Part shown: in pieces, positions 50,774 to 61,163 of the stretch
Layout: each line of letters begins with the position of its first letter
How positions within the stretch are numbered: position 1 is the stretch's first letter
Source of the DNA: Blautia wexlerae DSM 19850
GTDB lineage: Bacteria; Bacillota; Clostridia; Lachnospirales; Lachnospiraceae
Length of the DNA: 64,000 nucleotides
Assembly: GCF_025148125.1 (NCBI RefSeq)
Contig: NZ_CP102267.1
Span: 3,358,501 to 3,422,500, forward strand
Direction: 5' to 3'
Notes under the pieces: model-generated
Told to the model about the DNA's origin: nothing
Seen by the model: the letters and a program-made list of their open reading frames with translations, nothing else
The model's database searches: none
Translations under genes and position numbers: made by a program

Positions 50774-51868
50774 TTATTTTACAGTGATTTTCAGAGCTTT
50801 GTATACGCCATTCTGTGCATATACCCATATTGTGCAGGTTCCTTTGCCTGTTGCTCTGATAAGGCCATCCGGGGTAACGGTGGCTACTTTTGTATTGCTG
50901 CTTTCGTAACAAAGTTTTCTGTGGCGTGCAATCTTCTTATCTTTCTTTACTTCTTTTGCTTTTATCTGTGCGGTTTTTCCCATTTTCAGGGTGATCTTTG
51001 AAACATTCTTTTTGTTTCCAATCTGGGTTACGGAAACAGCTTTTGCATTTCCGTATTTACCGCCTCCGGTGACTGCATGTACAGATATGGACGTGTCTGT
51101 CACTACCTTTTTGCCATTTACCATTCTGCAGGCTTTTACCACATATTTGTAGTAAGTACCTTTTTTCAGATCCTTCTGGGTCCATGTGCTGATATCTCCA
51201 CCGGTGATGGTGGCAAGCTTCCTGTACTTGTAAGACTTTGTACCTGTATTACAGCGGTTGCCGTATACGAAATATCCATCTGCATCCTTAATGATGTTCC
51301 ACTGCAATGTCACAGAAGTTTTTGTCTGTTTTACAGAACGGGCTCTTAACCTTCTGAAGCCTGTGGTCTTATTGATTGTGGGTTCATCTGGGACTTTCAC
51401 TGTGATCATAATGGAAGCTGTAATTTTTCCATCCTCTGTTGTAACTGTGATCTCTGCAGTTCCATTTCCAACTGCTGTTACCTTGCCGTTTTCATCTGTA
51501 ATGGCAACTTTTTCGTTATCGGATTTCCAGATCAGTTTCTGTAAATCTGCATTTTCAGGCTCAATCTTTACTTTCAACTCTGTGGATTCACCAATCTTTG
51601 TCAGGGTTTCTTTCTCTGCTTCTATGGTGAGCTTCTGGATTTCCACAGGGATCTTCCCTGTTACGGAAACTGTCACTGTGTAACTGCCGCTTACAGATGT
51701 TGCGGTAATGGTGGCAGTTCCGTTTCCCACTGCTGTTACCTTGCCGTTTTCATCTACAGTTGCCTGATTCGTTGCACTGTCCTTATGCAGTCTGAAAATC
51801 TTGTACTCCCGGATGGTATAAGGTTGATTATTAATCATTTTATCCGGGATTTTAATCCTGATATTCAT
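50774..51868 (-). CDS. Bacterial Ig-like (Big_2) surface protein, truncated
   Basis: A 364-residue protein. It has a partial Big_2 domain (VDENGKVTAVGNGTATITAT), a complete second one (WKSDNEKVAITDENGKVTAV, then GNGTAEITV), a fibronectin type III-like stretch (SVTLQWNIIKDADGYFVYGN) and a last Big_2-like domain (YESSNTKVATVTPDGLIRAT). No signal peptide or anchor. The first ~30 residues belong to a different domain and are joined within the first Big_2 unit, so internal sequence is lost. Large relatives bind cell-wall or host polymers. Confidence 0.75.
   Translation of the reverse strand: MNIRIKIPDKMINNQPYTIREYKIFRLHKDSATNQATVDENGKVTAVGNGTATITATSVSGSYTVTVSVTGKIPVEIQKLTIEAEKETLTKIGESTELKVKIEPENADLQKLIWKSDNEKVAITDENGKVTAVGNGTAEITVTTEDGKITASIMITVKVPDEPTINKTTGFRRLRARSVKQTKTSVTLQWNIIKDADGYFVYGNRCNTGTKSYKYRKLATITGGDISTWTQKDLKKGTYYKYVVKACRMVNGKKVVTDTSISVHAVTGGGKYGNAKAVSVTQIGNKKNVSKITLKMGKTAQIKAKEVKKDKKIARHRKLCYESSNTKVATVTPDGLIRATGKGTCTIWVYAQNGVYKALKITVK
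51456..51755. repeat. 42-bp direct repeat in the Ig-like gene
   Basis: 51456-51497 and 51714-51755 match at 40 of 42 positions, each coding the DENGKVTAVGNGTA segment. This is a likely site of recombination that adds or removes Ig-like units. Confidence 0.85.
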
Positions 51869-52071
51869 ATTGATTATCTAAGTTGATCCTGTATATCACT
51901 CTTTCACGTAAAAAAGCACGTACTTTTATACCCAAAAGGCGTGCAAGTCTCGCTCCTCACACGCCATAATAATATCTCTATTCTTCCTTTAATACCTTTT
52001 AACGATTATCCCCATTCCAGTTCATTCTGTCTGATATTCCATAGTCCTGCCGTGACAGATAAAGAGCACTT
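51869..52071. other. Intergenic; no gene
   Basis: Contains CACGTAAAAAAGCACGTAC at 51906-51924 and a GC-rich stretch (GGCGTGCAAG...CACACGCC, 51937-51965) that can pair as a weak terminator for the AbiE-like pair. Confidence 0.4.
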
Positions 52072-52818
52072 TTATCCGAATACTTTCTTTAACAATTCCA
52101 TAATATCCTCATTTTTCAGTCCATATCTTTTCAATGAATTTTGATCAAATGGTTCCTGCTCCAGCAAGTCAATAAAACTATGTATATCATTACCTACTGC
52201 AATCGGCAATCCTTCTACTTTTTCAAGCATAAGTTCCGATGCAATACGCAAAATATCTTTTTTATGCTTCTTTATGTCACTGGAATCCACTTTTTCACCT
52301 AAATCTTTTCGACTTTTCAAATCAAGATACGCTTTTGCCTTGAAAAGTATTATATATTCTGGTCTTAGAACAGAAAGTCCATTTCTTATAACTTTTCCAT
52401 TAAGAAGTGCCTTATAGTAATCATCATTCAAAAGAATTGCTGATAAACTGGATACTTCATCATCAATATGTATCGGTGTAATTCCTTCCGCGCTTTTAAG
52501 TTCAAAATCGCTTCTGCAAAACAATTCGATCATTTTCGGAAATTTATCTTCTTCTGGTTTATCAAACCTATAGAATTGAGGGTTACTACCATTTGTTGCT
52601 TTATTTCTATATTTCCCATCAACGATAAACTTCCAAAATTTCTCTCCAAACTCCGGAGTTAATGCTTCAACAATCAAAACCATATCCAGATCTCTTGTAG
52701 CCCTGAAATTCACTTCATTACTCTCAAAAAGAATATCGCAGGCTGCGCCACCTATTAAAACATACTGTTCTTCATAATCTGCAAAGTACTTCCAAAATGT
52801 ATCTAATCCTTTGACCAT
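52072..52818 (-). CDS. AbiEii/AbiGii-type nucleotidyltransferase toxin
   Basis: A 248-residue protein of the AbiEii family. YVLIGGAACDILF and RDLDMVL are the nucleotidyltransferase motifs (G-G-x and D-x-D). Further on come FEFLKSAEGITPIHIDDEVS-like and LFKAKAYLDLKSRKDLGEKV, the family's lysine-rich block. AbiEii toxins add nucleotides to tRNA acceptor ends, causing growth arrest in phage infection. Its ATG overlaps the end of the upstream gene by 16 bp. It is somewhat shorter than the typical 300 residues. Confidence 0.8.
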   Translation of the reverse strand: MVKGLDTFWKYFADYEEQYVLIGGAACDILFESNEVNFRATRDLDMVLIVEALTPEFGEKFWKFIVDGKYRNKATNGSNPQFYRFDKPEEDKFPKMIELFCRSDFELKSAEGITPIHIDDEVSSLSAILLNDDYYKALLNGKVIRNGLSVLRPEYIILFKAKAYLDLKSRKDLGEKVDSSDIKKHKKDILRIASELMLEKVEGLPIAVGNDIHSFIDLLEQEPFDQNSLKRYGLKNEDIMELLKKVFG

Positions 52819-53762
52819 ACATATTCCTCTAACATCTCATTAATAGAAATATCAACTCGTTCCTCTTCTTGTTCATCTCCTGTCAGTGACAGTACTACGC
52901 TTAAAGGATCTTGAAATCCTTTTCCCAGAAAATCAATAAAATATCCCAGTTCCAAGACAACACAGCCAATTTCTTCCAATTCACTCACTTGTTTTTCCGC
53001 TTTCACTCCACTATCTTTTAGTTCTTTCTTCGTCACGGCATAAGTAGGATAAACATTATCGGACAAAAGAGAATACTCACATAAAGCAGAAATACCTGCT
53101 TTCTTTTCAAATTTTATATCTTCTCTCAAAATAAATCTTCGAATTACCGGATTTCTTAATACCATCTTAATCTGCTGCCATAATTGTTCTCGTTCATCCG
53201 GAATATCGATGACTCTTGATTTACCTTTCATACCCAACACATCAATATTTAAATATTCCAGTTCGTCAAAACACCGGCTTGCAGATTTTGTTGACACTTC
53301 CAATCGTTTCGCCGCATCAGATACTTTTACTTCATTCCATCGTTCATAAATGGCCATTAGAAGCATTTTTTGCGTCAAAAATGAAATCAAATGAACTGGT
53401 GCCAGCTCTCTTTCATTTCCTTTACTCAGCAAATATCCAATAAACGGGAGAAATACCTGCTTCCTATCTATTACAAAAGGAATTCCTTCTTCTATCATCT
53501 TTTCTTTTATATAAAATGTTGTTCGATCAAGAAAAACTGCACAGTTTAATCCTGTTATTTTTTCCACGCCAGCTCTGTCTCTACGCAAAACAACAAGTCC
53601 GATATCATCTTTGGGATGAATAGCCATCCATAATACACCATTAGTCTCTACTGTAAAAATGTCATATCTTCCACGATATGCTAATGGAAGTTTTTTATAT
53701 ACCTCTTTATTCTCTGTCATTATTACATTTTGCCGTAATGTTTTTTCCAAAAATTCTCTCAT
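52803..53762 (-). CDS. AbiEi-like winged-helix antitoxin/regulator
   Basis: A protein of 319 residues from the ATG at 53762 (AAGGTGATT upstream). A central winged helix lies at about 150-215 (WNEVKVSDAAKRLEVSTKSA, SRCFDELEYLNI), with an extended C-terminal domain (FEKKAGISALCEYSLLSDN). Its size and gene order fit the antitoxin partner in AbiE-like type IV systems, but the sequence differs from classic AbiEi (which has an N-terminal wHTH). A near-perfect dyad overlaps its promoter. It may neutralise the toxin indirectly by repressing it. Confidence 0.68.
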   Translation of the reverse strand: MREFLEKTLRQNVIMTENKEVYKKLPLAYRGRYDIFTVETNGVLWMAIHPKDDIGLVVLRRDRAGVEKITGLNCAVFLDRTTFYIKEKMIEEGIPFVIDRKQVFLPFIGYLLSKGNERELAPVHLISFLTQKMLLMAIYERWNEVKVSDAAKRLEVSTKSASRCFDELEYLNIDVLGMKGKSRVIDIPDEREQLWQQIKMVLRNPVIRRFILREDIKFEKKAGISALCEYSLLSDNVYPTYAVTKKELKDSGVKAEKQVSELEEIGCVVLELGYFIDFLGKGFQDPLSVVLSLTGDEQEEERVDISINEMLEEYVWSKD

Positions 53763-53779
53763 ACTAATCACCTTTTTAT

Positions 53780-53806
53780 AAATGTGACTTTTTTTACGTC
53801 GCATTT
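53780..53806. promoter_or_regulatory. Probable operator of the AbiE-like pair
   Basis: AAATGTGAC and GTCGCATTT, 9-bp arms (8 of 9 pair), 9 bp apart, 18 bp upstream of the start. Position and symmetry fit self-repression by the winged-helix protein. Confidence 0.65.
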
Positions 53807-54050
53807 ACAATTTATCATATGTTGTTTAATTTTTCAAGTAAAATGTAATTACATAATCATAGACTTTTGAAGGTTCCATACGAATTATCTGATAGAGAAG
53901 CGTTTCAGAAGGAACCTGGAACCAAAAAGTGTCCCCGTATAGCAAAAGCAGTGGCAGATATTGCCTGAAAAACCACCTGGGAAAAAGTTTCATTTTGATA
54001 CTTTATATGTTAAAATGAGACATATCGTATCAAGTGAGGGGTTTTTATAG

Positions 54051-56567
54051 ATGTCTAAAAAGAAATATAATCTGAATACAATTTACATCTCTGAGCGTCT
54101 GCAGGAGAATCTGAAGCCGATTTCACAATCTGCATTCACTGCTGTGACCGCTCCCATGGGATATGGAAAAACAACTGCCATCAGCTAGTATCTGGACAAA
54201 CAGAGCAAAAACGGAAATTCCTGTGTGATCCGGATTAGTATTTATTCTGATAATCTGTCTGTTTTCTGGCAGAGCGTTCAGAAGGCATTTGCCTTTGCAG
54301 GGCTTGATTTTCTGGATAATTATAGTTGCCCCTCAGATGCTGCCAGTGCCGGGATGCTTGCTGACGAGCTTTGTTATTCCCTGAGCGGTCAGACCTCTTA
54401 CTACATTTTTATTGATGATTTTCATCTGTTGGGTGAACCTCATGTTGCAGATTTTTTTTGTATGCTTGCCAACAGACTGCCTGAAAATATCCACCTGATC
54501 GTATCCGGCAGAAATGCTTTTCTGTCCGGAAAAGAGATTCTCCGTCTTGGCAAAAAGTTATATCAGATCCATACCAGGGATCTGTGTCTGAATCGCCGGG
54601 AGCTTTCTGTCTATACCCATCGCTGCGGTGCCAGCCTGAACGAAGATCAGCTGAACACGCTTCTCTATTCCAGTGAGGGATGGTTCTCTGCAGTCTATCT
54701 GAATCTCTGTACCTTTTTTGAAAGCGGACATTTTCCTGACAATACTTCTAATATCTATGATATGTTTTCCTCTGCCATGATCGCACCTCTTTCTGATGCG
54801 CAGCAGGAATTTCTCACTGTTATGGGACTTGCTGATGAATTTACCGTTGAGATGGCACTTTTTATTACAGGGAATCCGGAAGCCGGACAGATTCTTTCCC
54901 TTATGACCAGACAGAATGCTTTTATCACTCCTTTGTCCGATGGAATCAGCTTCCGTTTTCACCATATGATGAAGGAATGTACACAGCGTGCCTTTGCCAT
55001 GCTTTCCCATGAAAAACAGGCAGATTTCCGGAATCGTTACGGACAATGGTATGAATCCCGGGGACAGTTTCTGCAGGCACTTGCTGCCTATAACAAGGCT
55101 CTTAACTATGATGCAGCACTTGCTGTTATCCAAAAGGATGCAGGAATCCTCCTGGCTTCTCTTTCGCCGGAAAAGGTTCTCGCATTTCTTGATGTCTGTC
55201 CAACAGAAATCCTGAAGAACAGGCCTCTGGCCCTTCTCGTATTAATGCGCCGTATGTTTACCTGGCATCAGATTCCCAAAATGCTAGAACTGAAGCAGCT
55301 TCTGACAGATACCATAGCTGAAGACAACACTTTGTCCGAAGATGAACGAAAGAATCTCTCCGGAGAATGTGATCTCATTATGAGTTTTCTGATGTATAAC
55401 GATATCACCGGCATGAGCGTTCTGCACCGTCAGGCCAGTTCTAAAATGATCAGACCTGCCGTCAGTATCCGCAATACAGGAAGCTGGACCTTCGGTTCTC
55501 CTTCTGTTCTGATGATGTTTCACCGCAGATCCGGAACCCTGGATGCAGAACTGGCAGCTATGAATGAGTGTATGCCCCATTATTACAGGATCACCCAGGG
55601 GCATGGACAGGGTGCGGAATTGCTCATGAATGCAGAGGCAGCATTTATGCAGGGGAATTTTTCAGATGCACAGATTCTGCTGGAGCAGACTTATTCCACC
55701 ATTGCCTCAAACGGACAGCACAATATTTCGCTCTGCTGTGATTTCCTTGCTGCAAGGCTTTCCCTTTTTCAGGAGAGTGTCACCTTTGTGAAGAACCCTG
55801 AAGTAAAGCGTAAGGAGCTTCTGTCTCTCCACAATATGATGTGGCTGAATATTTTTGACAGTACTTATGCTTATTACTATGCATTGATTAAAATGCCGGA
55901 AAAAATTCCTGCATTATTCAAAGACCATATGTTATCCACTGTCAGCTTTCTCTCTCCCTGCAGACCTATGATGGAAATGATCGAGAATCAGGTCTTTCTT
56001 TCACAGAAAATGTACGCAAAAGTTATAGGCAGAAGCGAAACGCTTCTGCCCTTCTGTGAGAAAATGCACTATGAACTTGTGTCTCTCCACGTTCAGATCC
56101 AGACCGCTTCTGCTTACACAATGCTGGGTAAACATCATGATGCACGACAGCTTCTGCAAAAAGCCTTAGGACACGCCATGCCGGATGGCTTTCTGATTCC
56201 GTTTGTAGAAAATTATAACTATATCAAGGACGTGCTGGGCAGTATTAATTCCATAACACCAGAGCCTTTCACAGACCGGATCCTTTCCCTTGGTTCTGTT
56301 TATGAACAACACTGCCTCCGCCTGTCCAGCCGTAATTCCAGACCTGAGATCCTAAATATGCTGAACAGCAGAGAAGCAGAAATCGCAGCTTTGATCACCG
56401 ACCGTCTAAGCAACCGCGAAATTGCCGAAAGGTTATTTCTCTCTGAAGGCACTGTGAAGCAATATATCAATCAGATTTATTCCAAGTTGATGATCAACGG
56501 TGATACACGCACCAAAAGGAAACAACTGGCAGAGCTGATTTCTTCCATAAACAAGGGCCTTACCTGA
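54051..56567 (+). pseudogene. MalT/LAL-type LuxR regulator with in-frame amber codon
   Basis: From the ATG at 54051 the frame codes 838 codons, broken only by TAG at 54186-54188 (codon 46), just after Walker A (APMGYGKTTAIS). The rest is open: Walker B IFIDDFHLL, a winged domain, TPR-like repeats, and a C-terminal LuxR HTH (LNSREAEIAALITDRLSNRE, IAERLFLSEGTVKQYINQIY). A TGG-to-TAG change would explain it (I-S-W-Y-L). Translation could restart at an internal codon, giving a protein without the P-loop. Sequencing error is possible. Confidence 0.82.
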
Positions 56568-56583
56568 CACTTTGAGAAAAAAA

Positions 56584-56626
56584 AGCAAGGAAATCCACAT
56601 GACCAAAGTCTTGCGATTTCCTTGCT
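56584..56626 (-). terminator. Terminator of the fructoside operon
   Basis: AGCAAGGAAATC...GATTTCCTTGCT; on the minus strand followed by a run of eight T. It ends the operon read from 62102 and may also stop the LuxR gene. Confidence 0.85.
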
Positions 56627-56656
56627 ATTTGGCAAGAATTACAAATTTAAAGTTTT

Positions 56657-57042
56657 TTACTTATTTGCATTTCTGATAGTATTTAAATACTGTTGGATTT
56701 CTTCTTGTTCGGGCATTACTCGCAGCGCACCTTTTCTTGTAGTAATGATAGAAGCTGCTACATTGACAAAATTTAGCATTTCTGTTTCCTTGAGAATATC
56801 CTCGGAAATCTCAGTTTTATTCAGCATCATGTCTGCTCCCGGATTACGATAGAAGGAAAAATCCCTATCTCCATCCGGATATGTATGTACCATAGCAAGC
56901 GTAGTATGAATTTTTTCATCTATACATAATCCAATGTCATCAATTCCTGCTTCTTTTATGGCTGCTCTCAACTGATCTCCAAAAAAATCATCACCAACCT
57001 TACCAATAAATGCTGTATTATGTCCCAATTTATAACGCTTTA
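56657..57042 (-). pseudogene. PfkB-family fructokinase with internal and N-terminal deletion
   Basis: A 123-residue frame: GHNTAFIGKVGDDFFGDQLR and MVHTYPDGDRDFSFYRNPGA are early parts of ribokinase/fructokinase, and after MLNF it jumps to AASIITTRKGALRVMPEQEE, the last 35 residues. About 190 residues between, including the DTxGAGD active-site motif, are missing, and so is the N-terminus (~30 residues). It follows the GH32 gene by 14 bp. In the complete operon it would phosphorylate the fructose set free. Confidence 0.85.
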
Positions 57043-58527
57043 TTATAATAAATCATATTTCACTATATCAAGCTTAACTGCACCATCAGCAAAGAAAGAA
57101 ATCCCCTTTGCTTCCTGCTTTGTAAGAATAACCGCAGACATAACCTGCTCGCCGTCATTAATAAATACTTCCACACTAAACTTATCCAAAATCACACGCA
57201 GTTTTAGTTCATTGCTGTCACCGTTTACCAGACAACTGCTCTGATGAACCAGCGCCCGTTCGCTTCCTGAGAATTTTCTATCGATTTTTAAAACAGATTC
57301 ATCCGGACGGAAGCATAATGTAGAATGATATTTCTCATTCTCTGCAAAACAGAGTTCAAATTTTTTATAAAGATTGTCTTTATCTGCCGGTCGTATCACA
57401 AGTTCCAGATCTACCGTTCGTCCTTCAATCTGATCCAGTGTGAGCCTGGTATCTTTTATCACAACATTGTTATACTCGACTTTGTTTGCACGCATGGCAT
57501 TAAGTTCTCTGATCGGAACCTGATACAATCTTCCGTTTTTAACAGACAGTTCTCTTGGAAGACTCATTTGTGCGAACCATCCAGAGTCATTGCATCGATA
57601 TGCAAGCGTATCCCAGTTCTGCATCCAGGCGATCATAATTCTTCGTCCATCCGGTGCAAGCAGTGTCTGCATTGCGTAATAGTCAATTCCGTAATCAACA
57701 CCTTGACAAAACTGTTCCTTTAAAGTATGTGTCTCAGGATCCAACTCCCCAATAATACATAACGTTCCATTTCCATTATGAAATTCTAATCCTTCCGGAA
57801 GCATATCCTGTGGACTTGTCAGAAGCACATATTTGCCGTCCAATTCAAAGAAATCCGGGCATTCCCACATTTTTCCATAACGATTTTGATTCTTTGCCAG
57901 AATGCTTACAAATTCCCATTCAAAGCCATTTTTACTTCTGTAAAGAAGGATCTGTCCGCTTCCATCAGCCGGACGACTTCCTATAACACAATAAAAGTTT
58001 CCATCGTTCCCTTTCCAGATTTTGGGATCACGAAAGTCTACTTTACTAGCCCCCTTTGGAAGATCTTTGGCTGTCAGAACCGGATTCTTATCATACTTTT
58101 CATAATCCTTACCATCTCCAACTGCCACTGCCTGTGTCTGAATATCCCTTACAGTTCCGTCTTCCAGTTTCTCCTGATTTACAGAAGTATACATAAGCAA
58201 CTGTCTGCCATCCTCTAATTCTATGGCACTTCCTGAAAAACAGCCGAATTTATCATAATCTTCATCCGGTGCCAATGCAGTCGGAACATAGTTCCAATGC
58301 AATAAATCCTTACTCACTACATGTCCCCAGTGCATACTGTCCCAATGTGTGCTATACGGATTATACTGGTAGAACAAATGATACTCTCCTTTATAATAGG
58401 AAAATCCATTCGGGTCATTCATCCAGCCAACATAAGGAGTTATATGAAAGGCTGGTCTTTCTTCCTCTTTGATCTGCTGTCCCTGTATAAATTCATATTT
58501 TCTTGCCTTTTCCAACATTTCGCTCAT
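57043..58527 (-). CDS. Glycoside hydrolase family 32, beta-fructofuranosidase
   Basis: A protein of 494 residues from the ATG at 58527 (AGGAGG upstream). The nucleophile Asp is in VGWMNDPNGF, the transition-state Asp in VDFRDPKIW, and the acid/base Glu in MWECPDFFELD, the complete GH32 set, in a five-blade propeller with a C-terminal beta-sandwich. No signal peptide, so it hydrolyses imported sucrose or short fructo-oligosaccharides in the cytoplasm. It is in the operon with a solute-binding lipoprotein and two permeases, divergent to a LacI regulator. Confidence 0.93.
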   Translation of the reverse strand: MSEMLEKARKYEFIQGQQIKEEERPAFHITPYVGWMNDPNGFSYYKGEYHLFYQYNPYSTHWDSMHWGHVVSKDLLHWNYVPTALAPDEDYDKFGCFSGSAIELEDGRQLLMYTSVNQEKLEDGTVRDIQTQAVAVGDGKDYEKYDKNPVLTAKDLPKGASKVDFRDPKIWKGNDGNFYCVIGSRPADGSGQILLYRSKNGFEWEFVSILAKNQNRYGKMWECPDFFELDGKYVLLTSPQDMLPEGLEFHNGNGTLCIIGELDPETHTLKEQFCQGVDYGIDYYAMQTLLAPDGRRIMIAWMQNWDTLAYRCNDSGWFAQMSLPRELSVKNGRLYQVPIRELNAMRANKVEYNNVVIKDTRLTLDQIEGRTVDLELVIRPADKDNLYKKFELCFAENEKYHSTLCFRPDESVLKIDRKFSGSERALVHQSSCLVNGDSNELKLRVILDKFSVEVFINDGEQVMSAVILTKQEAKGISFFADGAVKLDIVKYDLL

Positions 58528-58558
58528 ATAGTTCCTCCTGTCAAAATGATATCTTCTC

Positions 58559-60238
58559 TTATTTTTCACTGCTTAATGAATCCTGATACTGGTCAAAATA
58601 TTTTTGCTTGATTGAAAGGTAATCGGAAAGCCCGTACTTCTCCATTTTTTTCAGATAAGAATCCCATTCTTCATCAATTCCTCCGTTCAAGATCCAATCT
58701 GCTTTCTTCTGTTCTGCATATTTCTTAATATCTGTATCATACTGTGACACTTTGTTTGTATCATCAATACTCATAAATACATTAGGATAAACATATTTGC
58801 TGTTCATATCCTGTAAATATGTCTCATGCATATTATCCAGACGCCATTTCGCATCTTCCGGCTGTGTTACATATACGCCATAATATTCATTTAATATAGC
58901 GAGAGGACCATTTACAGATTGCGCTTCACGTACTTCCACCGGCGACTGATCTCCTAAGTCCATATGCTTTAACATTTTTTCGCCATCTTTGTTTACAGAC
59001 AGCTCAAAAATATTAAAGGAATCCTTCTCTCCATAGGTTCCCCAGTTATTTTGCGGAGACTGAAGGGGTGCATACATCTGATCGATCCATGCGGCAGCAA
59101 GTGCCGTGTTACGGCAGCTGGTAGTAAGCACACATCTTCCTCTGTCAAAACCGCTGGTCTCACTGTTGTTCTGTCTGGTGATATTTCTCATTCCATCCGG
59201 TCCGGTCAGTGCCGGAAGCATCACATAATCCGTATTGTTGTCTATATTAGCAATATCCCATGTGAAGCAAAGTCCATAACGGTGATTCTTTCCTTTTGCA
59301 ACATAAGTAGACCATTCCTGTGTAAATGCTTCCGGATCGATCAGATTCTCTGTCACAAGTTTATGCAGCCATTTGATACCTTCTTTGTATCCTTCCTGAA
59401 CCGTTGTATAAATCACCTTACCTTCATCTGTTACAGCAAAATGATCTCCTGTGTCCCCATAACCATCTCCGAATCCATTTATTAAGATTGAAGGATCCTG
59501 ATCTCCGTTATTGATAATAAATGACATTGGTATTACATCACCTTCAATGGAAAACTCTTGTTTCAGATCATCTGCATGATCTCGAAATTGAATCAGTACC
59601 TGCTCCAGTTCATCTGTTGTGGTTGGAATCTCAAGGCCAAGATAATCAAGCCATTTCTTATTAATATAAGGAATATCTCCAATGGCCTGAATTGCTTCTT
59701 TTCCGGAACCAAGCTGTTCAATCCACGGAAAAGAGTAAATATGTCCATCCGGTGCTGTACACATGGTTCTGTATTCCGGGTATTTTTCAAACACAGCCTG
59801 AAGGTTTGGCATATATTTGTCAATCAGATTTTCCAGCGGAATAATTATTCCCTGCTTTGCATAACGCAACAGATCATAATCACTCATGCCTGCATTAAAC
59901 AGTCCATCCGGCAGATTTCCAAACTGAGCCAACGCCAGATTCTTTTTATCTGAAAACTGATCTGATACAAAGCAGGTCCAGTCAATATGAACATTTGTCT
60001 GTTCTTCCATTCTCTGGAAAATCACTCTTTTATTTGGATCCTGTGTTGAAGTGGCCGGTGCACTGGTAATAAAAGAAAGCTCCTCTGTTTCTTTCAATGG
60101 AAACTGTACATCCGATACCGGTGTATCCGGATTAATCTCAGCATCAAGCCTCTGCTGTTTTCCACACCCCATTATACTTACCATCATTGTTAAAGAAAGT
60201 CCAAGTGCAAGCAAACTTCTTACTCTGTTTTTCTTCAT
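58559..60238 (-). CDS. Solute-binding lipoprotein for oligosaccharide uptake
   Basis: A 559-residue lipoprotein: signal peptide ending in lipobox (SIMGC), then a two-lobe binding fold of the LplA/YtcQ type (ITSAPATSTQDPNKRVIFQR, YSFPWIEQLGSGKEAI, and further). It is longer than the MalE type, as usual in this branch. It delivers substrate to the permeases encoded just upstream. Context suggests sucrose or short fructans. Confidence 0.9.
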   Translation of the reverse strand: MKKNRVRSLLALGLSLTMMVSIMGCGKQQRLDAEINPDTPVSDVQFPLKETEELSFITSAPATSTQDPNKRVIFQRMEEQTNVHIDWTCFVSDQFSDKKNLALAQFGNLPDGLFNAGMSDYDLLRYAKQGIIIPLENLIDKYMPNLQAVFEKYPEYRTMCTAPDGHIYSFPWIEQLGSGKEAIQAIGDIPYINKKWLDYLGLEIPTTTDELEQVLIQFRDHADDLKQEFSIEGDVIPMSFIINNGDQDPSILINGFGDGYGDTGDHFAVTDEGKVIYTTVQEGYKEGIKWLHKLVTENLIDPEAFTQEWSTYVAKGKNHRYGLCFTWDIANIDNNTDYVMLPALTGPDGMRNITRQNNSETSGFDRGRCVLTTSCRNTALAAAWIDQMYAPLQSPQNNWGTYGEKDSFNIFELSVNKDGEKMLKHMDLGDQSPVEVREAQSVNGPLAILNEYYGVYVTQPEDAKWRLDNMHETYLQDMNSKYVYPNVFMSIDDTNKVSQYDTDIKKYAEQKKADWILNGGIDEEWDSYLKKMEKYGLSDYLSIKQKYFDQYQDSLSSEK

Positions 60239-60257
60239 ATCTGTATCATTCCTTTCT

Positions 60258-61151
60258 TTAGCCTTTTACCGATCCAACCATAATTCCTTTATCAAAATAT
60301 TTCTGGAAAAATGGATACATCACTAAAAGTGGTAAACTTGATACTACAATTGTTGCATATTTCAACTGTTCTGCTACCTTTGCCATCTCTGCTGTGCTTT
60401 GGATATCTGCAATCATTCCCGGCTGTGGAGTATTCTGCACCAGGATTGAACGCAGTACCAGCTGCAATGGCTGAAGATTTGCATCGTTCAAATAAATCAT
60501 CGCATCAAAGTAGCTATTCCACATTCCGACAAATGACCACAGTGCCAGTACTGCAATGATCGGTTTACATACCGGCATCATAATTTTGAAAAAATGCTGA
60601 ATTTCATTAGCACCGTCAATTGCAGATGCTTCTCTTAATTCTGCCGGAATTGACTGATAATAAGTTCTTGCAAGAATCATATTCCAAACGTTAAATGCTC
60701 CCGGAATCAAAACCGCCCATACTGTATTTACCATATGCAGCTGATTGATCAAAATAAATGTTGGAATCATTCCTCCCCCAAAAAACATTGTGATCAGAAA
60801 AATCAGATTAAAAAATTTTCTTCCCACAAATTCTTTTTTAGACAGAGGAAAGGCTGCCAGTAATGTTACAAAAACTGAGATCACTGTAAATACAAATGAA
60901 TACAGAAAAGAATTCAAAAATCCGCGCCAGATCATCTCATTCTCCAGTACTCTTCTATAAGCATCCAAAGTCCAGTCCTTAATATCAGAGCTCAGTCCCT
61001 GATTATTCAAAACAGTAGGATCCATAAAAGATGCAAGCACTACATATATAATTGGAATCGCAATAGAAAGTACAAACAGTCCAAGAATCGTGAATCCAAT
61101 TCCAAGGATCAGACGATCTGTCCTTGAATATTTTCTCTTCTTTTTCTCCAT
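60258..61151 (-). CDS. Carbohydrate ABC permease (LplC/YtcP-like)
   Basis: A 297-residue CUT1 permease with six helices. The EAA loop is EASAIDGANEIQHFFKIMMP. It pairs with the LplB-type permease 12 bp upstream. The ATPase is not in the operon, as usual in Firmicutes, where one MsmK/MsmX-type ATPase serves many importers. Confidence 0.9.
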   Translation of the reverse strand: MEKKKRKYSRTDRLILGIGFTILGLFVLSIAIPIIYVVLASFMDPTVLNNQGLSSDIKDWTLDAYRRVLENEMIWRGFLNSFLYSFVFTVISVFVTLLAAFPLSKKEFVGRKFFNLIFLITMFFGGGMIPTFILINQLHMVNTVWAVLIPGAFNVWNMILARTYYQSIPAELREASAIDGANEIQHFFKIMMPVCKPIIAVLALWSFVGMWNSYFDAMIYLNDANLQPLQLVLRSILVQNTPQPGMIADIQSTAEMAKVAEQLKYATIVVSSLPLLVMYPFFQKYFDKGIMVGSVKG

Positions 61152-61163
61152 CTTCTCTTCCTC

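Noticed and set aside
54186..54188. TAG read as pyrrolysine or other recoding
   Set aside because: No pylTSBCD genes or recoding signal seen; a TGG-to-TAG mutation is simpler.
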